From Cupriavidus oxalaticus (lineage in GTDB: Bacteria > Pseudomonadota > Gammaproteobacteria > Burkholderiales > Burkholderiaceae), in the NCBI RefSeq assembly GCF_004768545.1, contig NZ_CP038634.1, positions 806,001-870,000 on the forward strand: 64,000 nt of DNA, written 5' to 3'. Numbering within the stretch: the first letter of the stretch is position 1; the number at the start of each line of letters is the position of its first letter. Below the pieces are notes generated by a model. It had not been told where the DNA came from. It did no database searches and saw only the letters and a program-made list of their open reading frames with translations. Shown here piece by piece: positions 10,023-22,955 of this stretch. Position numbers and translations under genes: made by a program.

Positions 10023-12179
10023 ATGAAAAAAATCGCAGTCAAGGCAGGCGGCGCCATACTGGCGCTGGCTGCGGCCGCCAGCCTGCTCGCCGGCTTTGCC
10101 GCGGTGCTGAGCCTGCGGCAGCTTCCACCGGTCGACGCCCTGCGCGACTATCGCCCCGATGTCCCGCTGCGGATCTACACCAGCGACAACGTGCAGATCG
10201 GCGAATTCGGCAGCGAGCACCGCGAATTTATCCCCTTCGAGCAGATTCCCCCGCGCATGGTCCAGGCCCTGCTGGCGGCCGAGGACGACCAGTTCTACCA
10301 GCACGAGGGCGTCGACATCCCCGGGCTGTTCCGCGCCGCGCTGGCCAACCTCGGCCAGGGCTACGCACAGGGCGCGTCGACCATCACCATGCAGGTCGCG
10401 CGCAATTTCTACCTGTCGCGCGAGAAGACGCTGGCGCGCAAGTGGTATGAAATGCTGCTGGCATGGCGCATCGACCAGTCGCTGCCCAAGGACCGCATCC
10501 TCGAGCTGTACATGAACCAGGTCTACCTGGGCGAGCATGCCTATGGCTTCGGCAGCGCGGCGCATGCGTATTTCGGCAAGCCGCTGGCGGCGCTGTCGCT
10601 GGCCGAGAGCGCGATGCTGGCGGGGCTGCCCAAGGCGCCGTCGACCATGAACCCGGTGGCCAACCTGCCGCGCGCCAAGCGCCGCCAGGAATACGTGCTG
10701 GGCCGCATGCTGGCGCTGGGCATGATCAGCCAGGACGACTACCGCGCGGCCCGCGCCGAGCGCCTGGCCATCTCCGGCGAAACGCCGGGCAGCTTCGCCG
10801 GCCATGCCGAATACGTGGCCGAACTGGCGCGCCAGCTGGCGCGCGAGCGCTTTGGCGACGAGGCCTACACGCGCGGACTGAACGTCTACACCACGGTGTC
10901 GTCGGTGCGGCAGACGCTGGCCCACGATGCCGTGAGCGGCGGACTGCAGCGCTATGCGCGCCGCCACCGCAAGGCCGTGCCTGAGCTGGCGCAGGGGCCG
11001 CAGGCGGCGCTGGTGTCGCTCGACGCCAGTACCGGCGCGATCGAGGCGATGGTGGGTGGCGCGGACTTCGGGACCAGCCGCTTCAACCACGCCACGCAGG
11101 CGCTGCGGCAGCCGGGCTCGACCTTCAAGCCCTTCGTTTATGCCGCCGCGCTGGAACGCGGCGTGTCGCCGGGCACGGTCATCAACGATACGCCGCTGGC
11201 CAATTCGTCGCGCTGGCAGCCGACCAACGACGACGGCCGCTTTGTCGGCCCCGTCACCGTGCGCCAGGCGCTGGCCGAATCGCGCAACCTGCCGGCAATC
11301 CGCACGCTGCAGGCGATCGGCATCCCCTATGCGGTGGAGTTCGCCAGCCGCTTCGGCTTCTCGCCCAGGCGGCTGCCGCGCTACCTGCCGCTGGCGCTGG
11401 GCACCGGCACCACCTCGCCGCTGCGCCTGGCCGCGGCCTACGGCGTGTTCGCCAACGGCGGCCAGCGCGTGGAGCCCTACCTGATCGAGCGCATCACCGA
11501 CAGCGAGGGCAACGTGCTGTTTGAAGCAAGCCACACCAGCGCCAATGGCGCCGCGGCGCCGACGCGCGTGATCAGCGCGCGCAATGCCTTCGTAATGGAC
11601 AGCCTGCTGCGCAGCGTGGTCGACGAAGGCACCGGCGCGGGCGTGCGCCGCTACCTGCGCCGCGACGACGTGGCCGGCAAGACCGGCACCACCAACGAAG
11701 CCATGGACGGCTGGTTCGCCGGCTACGCCGGCGGCGTGGTCACGGTGGCGTGGATGGGCTACGACGACAACCGCAGCCTGGGCGAGCATGAGTTCGGCGC
11801 CACCACGGCGCTGCCGGTGTGGGCAGCGTACATGGAAGGGCGGCTGGCCGGCGTCCCCGAGGCGCAGCCGGATGCCCCGGCCGGCCTGGTGCGCGCGAAC
11901 AACGACTGGGTGTATGCGGAATATGCGGACGGCAGCCGTGGCATCGCCTCGCTCGGCTTCCCGCTGCCGCCGGCGGATGCGCCGGTGACGCCGGCAGCCG
12001 ATCCGGTCGTGGCGCCGGTGGCAAGCAACGCCGCCAGCCCGGCCACCCCGGCCACCCCGGCCACCCCCGCCACATCCCCGGCGCCGCCGGCCGCGGGCAC
12101 GCAGCTTCCCGCCACCGCCATGCCGGCGCCCGCCGCCGTGGCCGCGCCCGGCGTTTCCATCAGCCGGGACGGCCTGTAG
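10023..12179 (+). CDS. Class A penicillin-binding protein (transglycosylase/transpeptidase)
   Basis: A 718-residue bifunctional murein synthase. After a signal anchor (~8-32) comes the GT51 glycosyltransferase domain with catalytic E87 in EDDQFYQHEG and the GASTITMQVARN motif. The transpeptidase domain carries S366-T-F-K369 (GSTFKPF), S420-R-N422 and a KTGTT box near residue 555. The protein is shorter than classical PBP1A and ends in a proline/alanine tail with PAT repeats encoded by a ~10-12 bp DNA repeat around 12040-12070. It probably polymerises and cross-links peptidoglycan as an accessory to the main PBP1A (inference). Confidence 0.88.
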   Translation: MKKIAVKAGGAILALAAAASLLAGFAAVLSLRQLPPVDALRDYRPDVPLRIYTSDNVQIGEFGSEHREFIPFEQIPPRMVQALLAAEDDQFYQHEGVDIPGLFRAALANLGQGYAQGASTITMQVARNFYLSREKTLARKWYEMLLAWRIDQSLPKDRILELYMNQVYLGEHAYGFGSAAHAYFGKPLAALSLAESAMLAGLPKAPSTMNPVANLPRAKRRQEYVLGRMLALGMISQDDYRAARAERLAISGETPGSFAGHAEYVAELARQLARERFGDEAYTRGLNVYTTVSSVRQTLAHDAVSGGLQRYARRHRKAVPELAQGPQAALVSLDASTGAIEAMVGGADFGTSRFNHATQALRQPGSTFKPFVYAAALERGVSPGTVINDTPLANSSRWQPTNDDGRFVGPVTVRQALAESRNLPAIRTLQAIGIPYAVEFASRFGFSPRRLPRYLPLALGTGTTSPLRLAAAYGVFANGGQRVEPYLIERITDSEGNVLFEASHTSANGAAAPTRVISARNAFVMDSLLRSVVDEGTGAGVRRYLRRDDVAGKTGTTNEAMDGWFAGYAGGVVTVAWMGYDDNRSLGEHEFGATTALPVWAAYMEGRLAGVPEAQPDAPAGLVRANNDWVYAEYADGSRGIASLGFPLPPADAPVTPAADPVVAPVASNAASPATPATPATPATSPAPPAAGTQLPATAMPAPAAVAAPGVSISRDGL

Positions 12180-12224
12180 ACTCCTCGCTTTCCCGCCGCC
12201 TCACCCCACTTCGAGCCCATCCCG

Positions 12225-13478
12225 ATGTCCAGCCACAGCCCGCTGCTGATCTGGTCGGTCGCCGCGCTGACCACCGCCGGCGTCCTGTTCCGCCCCTTCC
12301 GCCTGCCCGAGGCATTCTGGGCCGCCGCCGGCGCCCTGCTGCTGTGCGCCACCGGACTGCTGGCGCTGCCCGACGCATTCGCCGCGGTCATGCGTGGCTA
12401 CGACGTCTACCTGTTCCTGGCCGGCATGATGCTGATCTCCGAACTGGCCCGCAAGACCGGCCTGTTCGACCACGTCGCCGCGCTGGCGGTGCGCCAGGCG
12501 CGCGGCTCGGCGCTGCGGCTGTTCCTGCTGGTGTATGGCTTCGGCACGCTGGTTACGGCATTCATGTCGAACGATGCCACCGCGGTGGTGCTCACGCCCG
12601 CGGTGCTGGCCGCCACGCGTGCGGCGCGCGTGCGCCATCCGCTGCCCTACCTGTACGCGTGCGCGTTCATCGCCAACGCGGCCAGCTTCGTGCTGCCGAT
12701 CTCGAATCCTGCCAACCTGGTGATCTTCGGCGAGCGCATGCCGCCGCTGGCGGGATGGCTGGCGAGCTTCGCGCTGCCGTCGCTGGCCGCGATACTGGCG
12801 ACGCTGGCCGCGCTGTGGTGGACCCAGCGCCATGCGCTGGCCGAGCCGATCGGCAGCGACGTCCCGGTGCCGCCGCTGTCGCTGCAGGCCTGGCTGACCG
12901 CGCTGGGCATCGTGCTGACCGGCATCACGCTGCTGGTGGCGTCGCTGCGCGGCAGTGAGCTGGGCTGGCCCACCTGCGCCGCGGGCGTGGCCACGCTGCT
13001 GCTGGTCTGCGCCACCCGGCGCGATCTGCTGCTGCCGGCGCTGGGCGAAGTCTCGTGGAGCGTGCTGCCGATGGTGGCCGGCCTGTTCGTGCTGGTGGCC
13101 GCGCTGGAACAGACGTCGGTGATCGGCTACCTGGCCGATGCGGTCGCGGCCGCCTCGCGCGATGGCGGTGCGCTGGCGCTGCTGGCGGTGGGCGGGCTGG
13201 TGACGCTGGCGGGCAATATCGCCAACAACCTGCCGGCGGGGCTGATCGCGGCGTCGGCGCTGTCCGCGGGCGATGCGTCGCACGCGGTCACCGGCGCGGT
13301 GCTGATCGGCATCGACCTGGGCCCGAACCTGTCGGTGACCGGCTCGCTGGCCACGCTGCTGTGGCTCACCGCGCTGCGCCGCGAGGGGCATATGGTCAGC
13401 GCCGGCCAGTTCCTGCGCCTGGGCGCGATCGTCATGCCGGCCGCGATGGTCCCGGCGCTGGCGCTGCTGCTCTGGTAG
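12225..13478 (+). CDS. ArsB/SLC13-like permease
   Basis: A 417-residue polytopic membrane protein of the ArsB/NhaD superfamily, with about 11-12 hydrophobic segments. Two inverted-topology signatures are visible: SNDATAVVLTPAV plus SNPANLVIFGE in the first half, and NIANNLPAGLI plus IGIDLGPNLSVTGSLATLLW in the second. These are the hairpin motifs of arsenite pumps. No arsR, arsC or arsH gene is near, so arsenite efflux is only one option; anion export or proton antiport are alternatives. It begins 45 bases after the PBP gene and may share its transcript. Confidence 0.75.
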   Translation: MSSHSPLLIWSVAALTTAGVLFRPFRLPEAFWAAAGALLLCATGLLALPDAFAAVMRGYDVYLFLAGMMLISELARKTGLFDHVAALAVRQARGSALRLFLLVYGFGTLVTAFMSNDATAVVLTPAVLAATRAARVRHPLPYLYACAFIANAASFVLPISNPANLVIFGERMPPLAGWLASFALPSLAAILATLAALWWTQRHALAEPIGSDVPVPPLSLQAWLTALGIVLTGITLLVASLRGSELGWPTCAAGVATLLLVCATRRDLLLPALGEVSWSVLPMVAGLFVLVAALEQTSVIGYLADAVAAASRDGGALALLAVGGLVTLAGNIANNLPAGLIAASALSAGDASHAVTGAVLIGIDLGPNLSVTGSLATLLWLTALRREGHMVSAGQFLRLGAIVMPAAMVPALALLLW

Positions 13479-14043
13479 GTGTTGCGGGGCGCCTGAACGG
13501 GTCCGGCACGCTGCCGCGCGCCTCAGCCGGTGGTGGTACGCCCGCCGGTCGGCACGCGTGCGCCCACGGCGATCGGCCGCCGCAAGCCGGGCTTGCCCGC
13601 ACGGGCCGCGCTGGCGTGATGCTCCGCCACACCCGTTTCCACCGGCGTTGCCGGCAGCGGTACCGTCACGACATGGATCAGCATCAGGCTGCTGCACGGA
13701 AAGGCGATCGGCAAGGTCACGTTGTTCCCGACAAAAAGTAAGGCCGCAACTTGCGGTACGCCCGCCATCGAGGTGGCGGGCGGCTCATGTTTGCGGACAT
13801 TATGTGCGTTTGTCGGCGTCGCGCGGGACGACGTTGAGCGTTGTCACGAACTATTCACGGAGGCACGCGGGAGTGTGCGCTATGCGGCGCGTCCGGCAGT
13901 GGGCAACGGTCCTCGGGACGCGCGGCAGCGTAGGTTGTCGGGCCACCGCATCTGCCATATAGTGAATCCGGCACACCCGCCGGCGCCCATGCCGGAACAC
14001 TCCGGGACCACTCCGGAATCCATCCGCAACCACCACGCTACCC
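13479..14043. other. 565-base gap with strong inverted repeats, no convincing gene
   Basis: The gap between the permease and folE holds CCGCA-act-TGCGG (13744-13756). It is followed by a 9-bp perfect hairpin CGCCCGCCA-tcgagg-TGGCGGGCG (13759-13782). Nearer folE is GCGCGTCC (13887-13894) pairing with GGACGCGC (13916-13923). The first pair may be transcription stops without a T-tract; the last may lie in the folE leader. An 81-residue reading on the minus strand (13523-13768) starts inside the hairpin, lacks a ribosome site and is not called. Confidence 0.5.
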
Positions 14044-14793
14044 ATGAACAGCAAGGACGCGGCACGCCGCGCGCATGATCTCCACCCGGCCGACGCGGCG
14101 GCCGGCGACCCGGCCTCCTCCGTCTCGGAGCGGATCCGCGCGCGCCTGCTGGCGGCGCAGGAACGCTACCACGCCAACGACAATATCGCCCGCTATATCG
14201 AGCCGGGCGAGCTGGAGCAGCTGCAGGCCGAGGTCCAGTCCCGCATCGAAGGCGTGCTGCGCGCACTGGTAATCGACGTCGACAACGACCACAACACGCA
14301 GGAAACCGCGCGGCGCGTGGCCAAGATGTACCTGAAGGAAATCTTCGCCGGCCGCTACGCGAAGCCCCCGGCAGTGACCGAGTTTCCCAACGTCGGCCAG
14401 CTCAACGAGCTGATGATCGTGGGCCCGCTGCGCGTGCGCAGTGCCTGCTCGCACCACTTGTGCCCGATCCTCGGCAAGCTGTGGATCGGGGTCATGCCCA
14501 ACCAGCATTCCAACCTGATCGGCCTGTCCAAGTACGCGCGGCTGGCGGAGTGGATCATGTGCCGGCCGCAGATCCAGGAAGAAGCCGTGGCGCAGGTGGC
14601 CGACCTGCTGCAGGAAAAGATGAATCCCGACGGCCTTGCCATCGTGATGGAGGCCGAGCACTTCTGCATGCACTGGCGCGGCGTGCGCGACACCGACGCC
14701 AAGATGACCAACAGCGTGATGCGCGGCTCCTTCCTGAAGGACGACAGCCTGCGGCGCGAATTCCTCACGCTGCTGAACAACAACCGCGGCTAG
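14044..14793 (+). CDS. folE: GTP cyclohydrolase I, divergent form
   Basis: A 249-residue FolE-family enzyme that would convert GTP to dihydroneopterin triphosphate. Zinc ligands fit C135 and H138 (ACSHHLCP) and C208 (HFCMHWRGV). The region IGLSKYARLAEWIMCRPQIQEE matches the family core. Differences from housekeeping FolE (CSHHLCP for CEHHLLP, CMHWRGV for CMTMRGV, QIQEEA for QIQERL) mark it as a separate subgroup. The N-terminal ~40 residues are extra and polar. The following gene encodes a BLUF photoreceptor, an unusual partnership. A second standard folE elsewhere in the genome is likely (inference). Confidence 0.85.
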   Translation: MNSKDAARRAHDLHPADAAAGDPASSVSERIRARLLAAQERYHANDNIARYIEPGELEQLQAEVQSRIEGVLRALVIDVDNDHNTQETARRVAKMYLKEIFAGRYAKPPAVTEFPNVGQLNELMIVGPLRVRSACSHHLCPILGKLWIGVMPNQHSNLIGLSKYARLAEWIMCRPQIQEEAVAQVADLLQEKMNPDGLAIVMEAEHFCMHWRGVRDTDAKMTNSVMRGSFLKDDSLRREFLTLLNNNRG

Positions 14794-14849
14794 GTGCCCC
14801 GTCTCCGCACCAGCCTCCGCCCCTTCCCCATTACGGAACCGCCACGACC

Positions 14850-15293
14850 ATGCTAGTCCGCCTGATCTATGCCAGCCGTGCCCGCCAGGCCATCGACACG
14901 GCCCTGCTCGATGCGATCCTGGCCACCAGCCTGGAACGCAACCCGCGCCACGGCATCACCGGCGTGCTGTGCCACGGCAACGGCATCTTCCTGCAGGCGC
15001 TCGAAGGCGACCGGCAGGAGGTCTCGCAGCTGTTCCAGTCGATCACGCGCGATCCGCGCCACCAGGACGTGACGCTGCTGCATTTCGAGGAGACCTGCAC
15101 GCGCGACTTTGCCGGCTGGGCCATGGGGCAGGTCAACGCGGCGCGCATCAACACCGCGACGCTGCTGAAGTTCTCGGCACACGCCGAACTCGATCCGTTC
15201 CGGACCAGCGGCGCGGCCTCGCTGGCACTGCTCAAGGAACTGATTGCCGGCGCCTCGGTAGTGTCGCGCCTGGGCGAGCGCGGCCGGCACTGA
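14850..15293 (+). CDS. BLUF-domain blue-light sensor
   Basis: A 147-residue protein that is a single BLUF domain plus a short C-terminal extension. The flavin-site residues are all present with exact family spacing: Y7, N31, Q49, W90 and M92 (gaps 24, 18, 41 and 2, as in AppA). It should bind FAD noncovalently and red-shift under blue light. With no effector domain fused, its output must pass through a protein partner; the FolE-like protein encoded 56 bases upstream is the obvious candidate (inference). Confidence 0.9.
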   Translation: MLVRLIYASRARQAIDTALLDAILATSLERNPRHGITGVLCHGNGIFLQALEGDRQEVSQLFQSITRDPRHQDVTLLHFEETCTRDFAGWAMGQVNAARINTATLLKFSAHAELDPFRTSGAASLALLKELIAGASVVSRLGERGRH

Positions 15294-15350
15294 GCCGCGC
15301 TGCCAGCGGTGTCTTGCGCCCCTCGGCGCTCTTCTCCCGGCGCTCCCGCG

Positions 15351-15602
15351 CTACGCCGCCACGCGCCCGAACAGGCCGCATTCGAGATCGCTCTCGAATT
15401 CCTCGACCCAGGCCGAACCCGGCCCGGCCTCATAGACGCTGACCGCGTCCGTGCCCAGCCGCTTCACGCTGACGCGGCGTCCCTCGCCGCCGCCCTCGTC
15501 CGTGATCTGGAACGCCTCGGTTGCAATCCCGACATGCATGCAAACCTGCGTTACCTGTTGCTGCTCGTCGGCGGGAAACTGGGAAAACGGTCTCGTGGCC
15601 AT
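15351..15602 (-). CDS. Small hypothetical protein
   Basis: An 83-residue soluble protein (starts MATRPFSQFPADEQQQ, ends GLFGRVAA) that I do not recognise. A strong GGAGG lies five bases before the ATG at 15602, and the product has normal composition with no signal peptide. It is convergent with the BLUF gene and lies downstream of the FmdB gene on the same strand. A terminator for FmdB lies between, so it probably has its own promoter. Confidence 0.65.
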   Translation of the reverse strand: MATRPFSQFPADEQQQVTQVCMHVGIATEAFQITDEGGGEGRRVSVKRLGTDAVSVYEAGPGSAWVEEFESDLECGLFGRVAA

Positions 15603-15676
15603 GGCATCCTCCGTCAAGGTTGAGATCGCCGCTTGCGCGCAGCGCGAACGCGCGTGGCGGTGCATGCGCCACGCAT

Positions 15677-15719
15677 AAAAAACCACTCGGCATCCCGCCG
15701 GCTTTGTCCGGCGGCATGC
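15677..15719 (-). terminator. Intrinsic terminator downstream of the FmdB gene
   Basis: Read on the minus strand, GCAT-G-CCGCCGG, loop ACAAAG, CCGGCGG-G-ATGC forms an 11-bp stem with one mismatch. A run of six T follows about seven bases later (15682-15677). Confidence 0.65.
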
Positions 15720-15783
15720 ACGCCAGCGCCCCGCTGCGGCCTCGCGGCGGAGCGCAAATCTCCTGGGACGTTGCTGTTACGGC

Positions 15784-15948
15784 TCAGCTCTTGCGCTGGG
15801 TCACTGCCACGAACGGGGCCGGCGCGTGCTGGACGGACTGGCTGCCGCATTTCGGGCAATTCGGATGGGCAGAGACATGTTCCGCGAGATGCTCGGTTTT
15901 CTCGAACACATGACCGCACTTCTCGCAGCGGTATTGATAGACGGGCAT
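15784..15948 (-). CDS. FmdB-family zinc-ribbon protein
   Basis: A 54-residue protein with two CxxC knuckles, CEKCG (residues 8-12) and CPKCG (residues 31-35), in the order of the FmdB/CxxC_CXXC_SSSS family. It starts MPVYQYRCEKCG like most members. GGGGGAA lies upstream of the start. These proteins are called putative regulators, but no mechanism is settled; a small zinc-binding adaptor is the safest description. Confidence 0.88.
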   Translation of the reverse strand: MPVYQYRCEKCGHVFEKTEHLAEHVSAHPNCPKCGSQSVQHAPAPFVAVTQRKS

Positions 15949-16416
15949 GGCAAATTCCCCCACGCGGCACGCGCCGCAAGCGCCACCCGGCGCGAGCCGG
16001 GCCTGCGCGGCATGATGGCCGCGGGCGCGTGTCAGGTTCATTCTAGGACAGCGTGCGCGGGCCAACGTGAAAGTTCGATGGCTGCTGCTGCCGGCGCGCC
16101 GGCATATGTCGCCGGCAATCCACTTCCTCGGTAAGGACACTGCTGCGCCATGCGTTGATGTCCCGCAAATGCCATTGCGCGCGATCCGCGGAAAAATCGC
16201 GCAGCCTTCGCGCAGTTCGCCGTCAATGCATGTGGGGTTCAGGCCGTACCCTTGTATTCCACCTGCCCGTCCGTACGACCGCAGTGACCGCGAACTAGCC
16301 GAATTGCGATTCAGGGGCGCCGGGAACATAGCCAGAATGCGGATTTTGGGTGACGCCGCGGCGCCTGCAGGGGCCCCGGCCAGGCAAGCGCCAAGAACCC
16401 GGAGGACTAGAAAACG
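15949..16416. other. Intergenic region upstream of the two-component operon
   Basis: Nearly 470 bases between divergent genes, with no coding signal on either strand that survives comparison with the neighbours. CCGGAGGACTAG just before 16417 supplies the response-regulator ribosome site. I see no clear -35/-10 pair. Confidence 0.5.
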
Positions 16417-17064
16417 ATGTACGACCGAATCATCCGTGTCGCCCTGGCGGACGACCATCCGCTGGTCATGGTCGCGCTGCAGGACTGCCTGCAGCGCACG
16501 CCCAACTTCCAGGTCACCAGCAACTGCGGCAACGGCACGGAACTGCTGGCCGCGCTCGACCGCGAGCCTGCCGACATTGCCATCACCGACTTCTGCATGG
16601 GCCGGGGCGATGCCTCGTCGGACGGCTTCAACCTGCTGAACCGGCTCGCGCGCCGCCATCCGCTGACCCGCATCGTAGTGGTCAGTGCCCAGGCCAATGC
16701 CGCCATCATCCGCCGCGCCATGAAGCTGGGCGCGCGCGCCTACGTCAGCAAGGAAGACCCGATCGATGAAGTGGTGCGGGCCTGCCTCCAGGTTGTCGCC
16801 TGCGATGGTCGCTACCACTCGCCTGCGGCGCAGGCCATCCTTGACAGCGCCGCGCTCGCCGCGGCGCCGGCGACCGAACTGACGCTGCGCGAACTGGAGG
16901 TGGTCAGGCTTTATGCGCAGGGGATCCAGCTCGCGGACATCGCCGGCAAGCTCGGGCGCTCGGTCAGCACCATTTCCAGCCAGAAGACTGTTGCCATGCG
17001 CAAGCTCGGGGTGCAGACCAACACCGGCCTGATCCGCTACGCGTATGAAAACGGCCTTATCTGA
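16417..17064 (+). CDS. NarL/LuxR-type response regulator
   Basis: A 215-residue regulator with an N-terminal receiver (DDH at 12-14, phospho-acceptor D58 in ITDFCMG, YVSK at ~105) and a C-terminal LuxR helix-turn-helix (LTLRELEVVRLYAQG and SVSTISSQKTVAMRKLG). The SSQKT recognition-helix wording is that of the RcsB/BvgA branch, which fits its tripartite partner kinase encoded 26 bases downstream. Targets are not visible in the window. Confidence 0.9.
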   Translation: MYDRIIRVALADDHPLVMVALQDCLQRTPNFQVTSNCGNGTELLAALDREPADIAITDFCMGRGDASSDGFNLLNRLARRHPLTRIVVVSAQANAAIIRRAMKLGARAYVSKEDPIDEVVRACLQVVACDGRYHSPAAQAILDSAALAAAPATELTLRELEVVRLYAQGIQLADIAGKLGRSVSTISSQKTVAMRKLGVQTNTGLIRYAYENGLI

Positions 17065-17090
17065 ACCCCTGGCAACGTAGACCCGCGCCG

Positions 17091-20534
<3,444 letters not shown>

Positions 20535-20670
20535 GCGTTGCGCGCGGGACGCCTACCACAATTCGCGGATTTGCGAGGACCGCGACGCCGGACGATAATG
20601 GGCGAGGCCGCGCCAGCGGCCAGCCATCCGGGTCTTCATGCGGTTTTTCCGCGGCCCGGCATTGTCTCCA

Positions 20671-22074
20671 ATGTCTTTCCCGATGCAGCCAGAACAAGGC
20701 CTCCCCCAGCCGCAACGCACCTGGGCGATCCTCACCGTTTTCTTTGGCCTGATCATGGCCGTGCTCGATGGCTCGATCGCTAACATCGCCCTGCCCTCCA
20801 TCTCGCGCGAACTGCACGCGGAGCCGTCGAGCACCATCTGGGTCGTCAACGCGTACCAGCTCACGGTGACCGTGTGCCTGCTGCCGCTGTCGTCGCTGGG
20901 CGACATCCTCGGCTACAAGCGTGTGTACCGTGCCGGGCTCGCAACCTTCCTGGTCGGCTCGCTGCTGTGCGCGCTCTCGGTCAACCTGCCGATGCTGGTG
21001 GCGGCGCGCGTGCTGCAGGGCATCGGCGGCGCCGGCATCATGAGCGTCAATACCGCGCTGGTGCGCTTTATCTACCCGCCCACGAAGCTGGGCCGCGGCA
21101 TCGGGCTGAACGCGCTGGTGGTGGGCGTGACCATTGCGGTGGCGCCTTCGCTGGGGGCGATCATCCTGGCGGTAGCCAGCTGGCAGTGGCTGTTCGCGGT
21201 GAACGTGCCGGTGGCCATCCTGGCGCTGGTGCTGAGCCGGCGCGCGCTGCCGGCAACGCCGCCGCAGCCGCGCGAGTTCGACTATCCCAGCGCGCTGCTG
21301 TCGGCACTGGTGTTCGGGCTGTTTATCCTGGGCGTGGACGGGCTCGGCCATGCAGCCTGGCGCGCGGCCGGCGTCGCGGGGCTTGCCGCGGCGATCGTGC
21401 TGGGATGGCTGCTGGTGCGGCGCCAGCGCGGCCGCGCCGCGCCGCTGGTGCCGGTGGACCTGTTTGCCAGCCGGGCCTTCGCGCTGGCGGTGGGCACCTC
21501 GTTCTGCTCGTTCATGACGCAGATGCTGTCCTTCGTGGCGCTGCCCTTCTACCTCGAATACCAGCTTGGCCGCTCGCTGCAGGAGACCGGGCTGCTGATC
21601 ACGCCGTGGCCGACGATGGTGGCGGTGATGGCGGCGCTGTCGGGGCGGCTGTCGGACCGCTACCCGGCCAGCATCCTCGCCGGCCTCGGGCTGGCCATGC
21701 TGGCCGGCGGGCTGGTAGGGCTGGCAACGCTGGGAGCGGATGCAAGCAGCCTCGACATAGCGTGGCGCATGGCGCTGTGCGGTATGGGCTTCGGCTTCTT
21801 CCAGTCACCTAACAACCGCGCCATGATCGGCGCCACGCCGCCGGCACGCAGCGGCGGCGCCAGCGGCGCGCAGGCGACCACGCGGCTGCTGGGCCAGACC
21901 ACCGGCACGGCGCTGGTGGCACTGCTGTTCAGCCTGGCGCCGGACGGCGCCGCGCGCATCGCGCTGTATGTGGCGGCGGCGGTCGCAACCGTCGGCGCCC
22001 TCATCAGCCTGAGCCGGCTGCGCGATCCCAGCGGCGAAGGCAATGCGCAGGCGGCGGCGGAGCCGGACGCCTGA
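20671..22074 (+). CDS. MFS drug exporter, DHA2 (14-TMS) family
   Basis: A 467-residue transporter. Signatures include AVLDGSIANIALPSI in the first helix, GDILGYKRVYRAG after helix 2, and LQGIGGAGIM. The antiporter motif C region is replaced by NALVVGVTIAVAPSLGAIIL. About 14 hydrophobic segments fit EmrB/QacA relatives. The start is uncertain: ATGs at 20638, 20671 and 20683 are in frame and none has a good ribosome site; 20671 is chosen because the hydrophobic region begins soon after. Substrate is unknown. Confidence 0.8.
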   Translation: MSFPMQPEQGLPQPQRTWAILTVFFGLIMAVLDGSIANIALPSISRELHAEPSSTIWVVNAYQLTVTVCLLPLSSLGDILGYKRVYRAGLATFLVGSLLCALSVNLPMLVAARVLQGIGGAGIMSVNTALVRFIYPPTKLGRGIGLNALVVGVTIAVAPSLGAIILAVASWQWLFAVNVPVAILALVLSRRALPATPPQPREFDYPSALLSALVFGLFILGVDGLGHAAWRAAGVAGLAAAIVLGWLLVRRQRGRAAPLVPVDLFASRAFALAVGTSFCSFMTQMLSFVALPFYLEYQLGRSLQETGLLITPWPTMVAVMAALSGRLSDRYPASILAGLGLAMLAGGLVGLATLGADASSLDIAWRMALCGMGFGFFQSPNNRAMIGATPPARSGGASGAQATTRLLGQTTGTALVALLFSLAPDGAARIALYVAAAVATVGALISLSRLRDPSGEGNAQAAAEPDA

Positions 22075-22097
22075 AGCGGGCCGCCGGGCCCGCGCGC

Positions 22098-22910
22098 TTA
22101 CACCGCGATGCCGCCGAACTCCTGCATCACCTTGTCATGCAGGCGCCGCATGCCGCGCAGCCAGCGGTCGTAGTCCTGGCCCTTGCGGCGGTAGTACTCC
22201 AGCACTTCCGGGTGCGGCAGGATCAGGAAGCGCTCGTGGGCCACGCCTTCCAGGGTCGCCGCGGCCACGTGCTCGGCGGTAACCGAGCCCTCCTGCAGGA
22301 AGCCCTTGCGCTCACCGTTCTCGCCGAACAGCATATTGGTCTGCACGCCCTGCGGGCAGATGCAGCTGACCTTGATGCCGCGGTCGCCATAGGTGATCGA
22401 CAGCCATTCGGCAAACCCGATCGCCGCGTGCTTGGTCACCGCGTAGGGGGCTGAGCCGATCTGCGACAGCAGCCCTGCCGCCGATACCGTATTGACGAAA
22501 TAGCCGTCGCCGCGCTCGAGCATCTGCGGCAGCACCGCGCGCGCCGCGTGGATATGCGCCATCACGTTGATTTCCCAGATGCGCTGCCATTCGTCGGCAC
22601 CCGCGTCGAGGCCCTTGCGCAGGATGATGCCGGCGTTGGAGCAGAACACATCGACCTGTCCGAAGCGGCGCGTGGCCTCGTCGGCCAGTGCCTGCACCGC
22701 GGCGGCATCGGCAACGTCCACCGCTTGCGCGAACACCTGGCACGACGGCACTGCCTGCTGGACTTCGCCGGCGACCTTGGCGGCGCCGGCCTCGTTCAGG
22801 TCGGCCACGGCCACGCCACGTGCACCGGCCTGGGCAAACGCCAGCGCCAGCGCGCGGCCAATGCCGGTGGCCGCGCCGGTCACCACTACGGTCTTGTTAC
22901 GTATGTCCAT
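22098..22910 (-). CDS. Short-chain dehydrogenase/reductase
   Basis: A 270-residue classical SDR. The cofactor motif TGAATGIG is at residues 11-18, NAG at ~92 and the catalytic YAVTK at ~157. D42 in VADLN suggests NAD(H) preference. The C-terminus is longer than usual and ends HDKVMQEFGGIAV. GGAG lies before the start. It follows an IclR regulator by 45 bases in the same direction, so it is probably that regulator's operon partner. The substrate is not deducible. Confidence 0.85.
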   Translation of the reverse strand: MDIRNKTVVVTGAATGIGRALALAFAQAGARGVAVADLNEAGAAKVAGEVQQAVPSCQVFAQAVDVADAAAVQALADEATRRFGQVDVFCSNAGIILRKGLDAGADEWQRIWEINVMAHIHAARAVLPQMLERGDGYFVNTVSAAGLLSQIGSAPYAVTKHAAIGFAEWLSITYGDRGIKVSCICPQGVQTNMLFGENGERKGFLQEGSVTAEHVAAATLEGVAHERFLILPHPEVLEYYRRKGQDYDRWLRGMRRLHDKVMQEFGGIAV

Positions 22911-22955
22911 GCGCTATCTCCTCATCGATCCTTGTTGATATGGTCTGCCACCGCG

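Noticed and set aside
12225..13478. Calling this gene arsB outright
   Set aside because: The fold fits, but there is no arsR, arsC or arsH neighbour and SLC13/ArsB relatives share these motifs.
13523..13768. 81-codon reading on the minus strand between the permease and folE
   Set aside because: No ribosome site, the start falls inside a 9-bp hairpin, and the product has no protein-like pattern.
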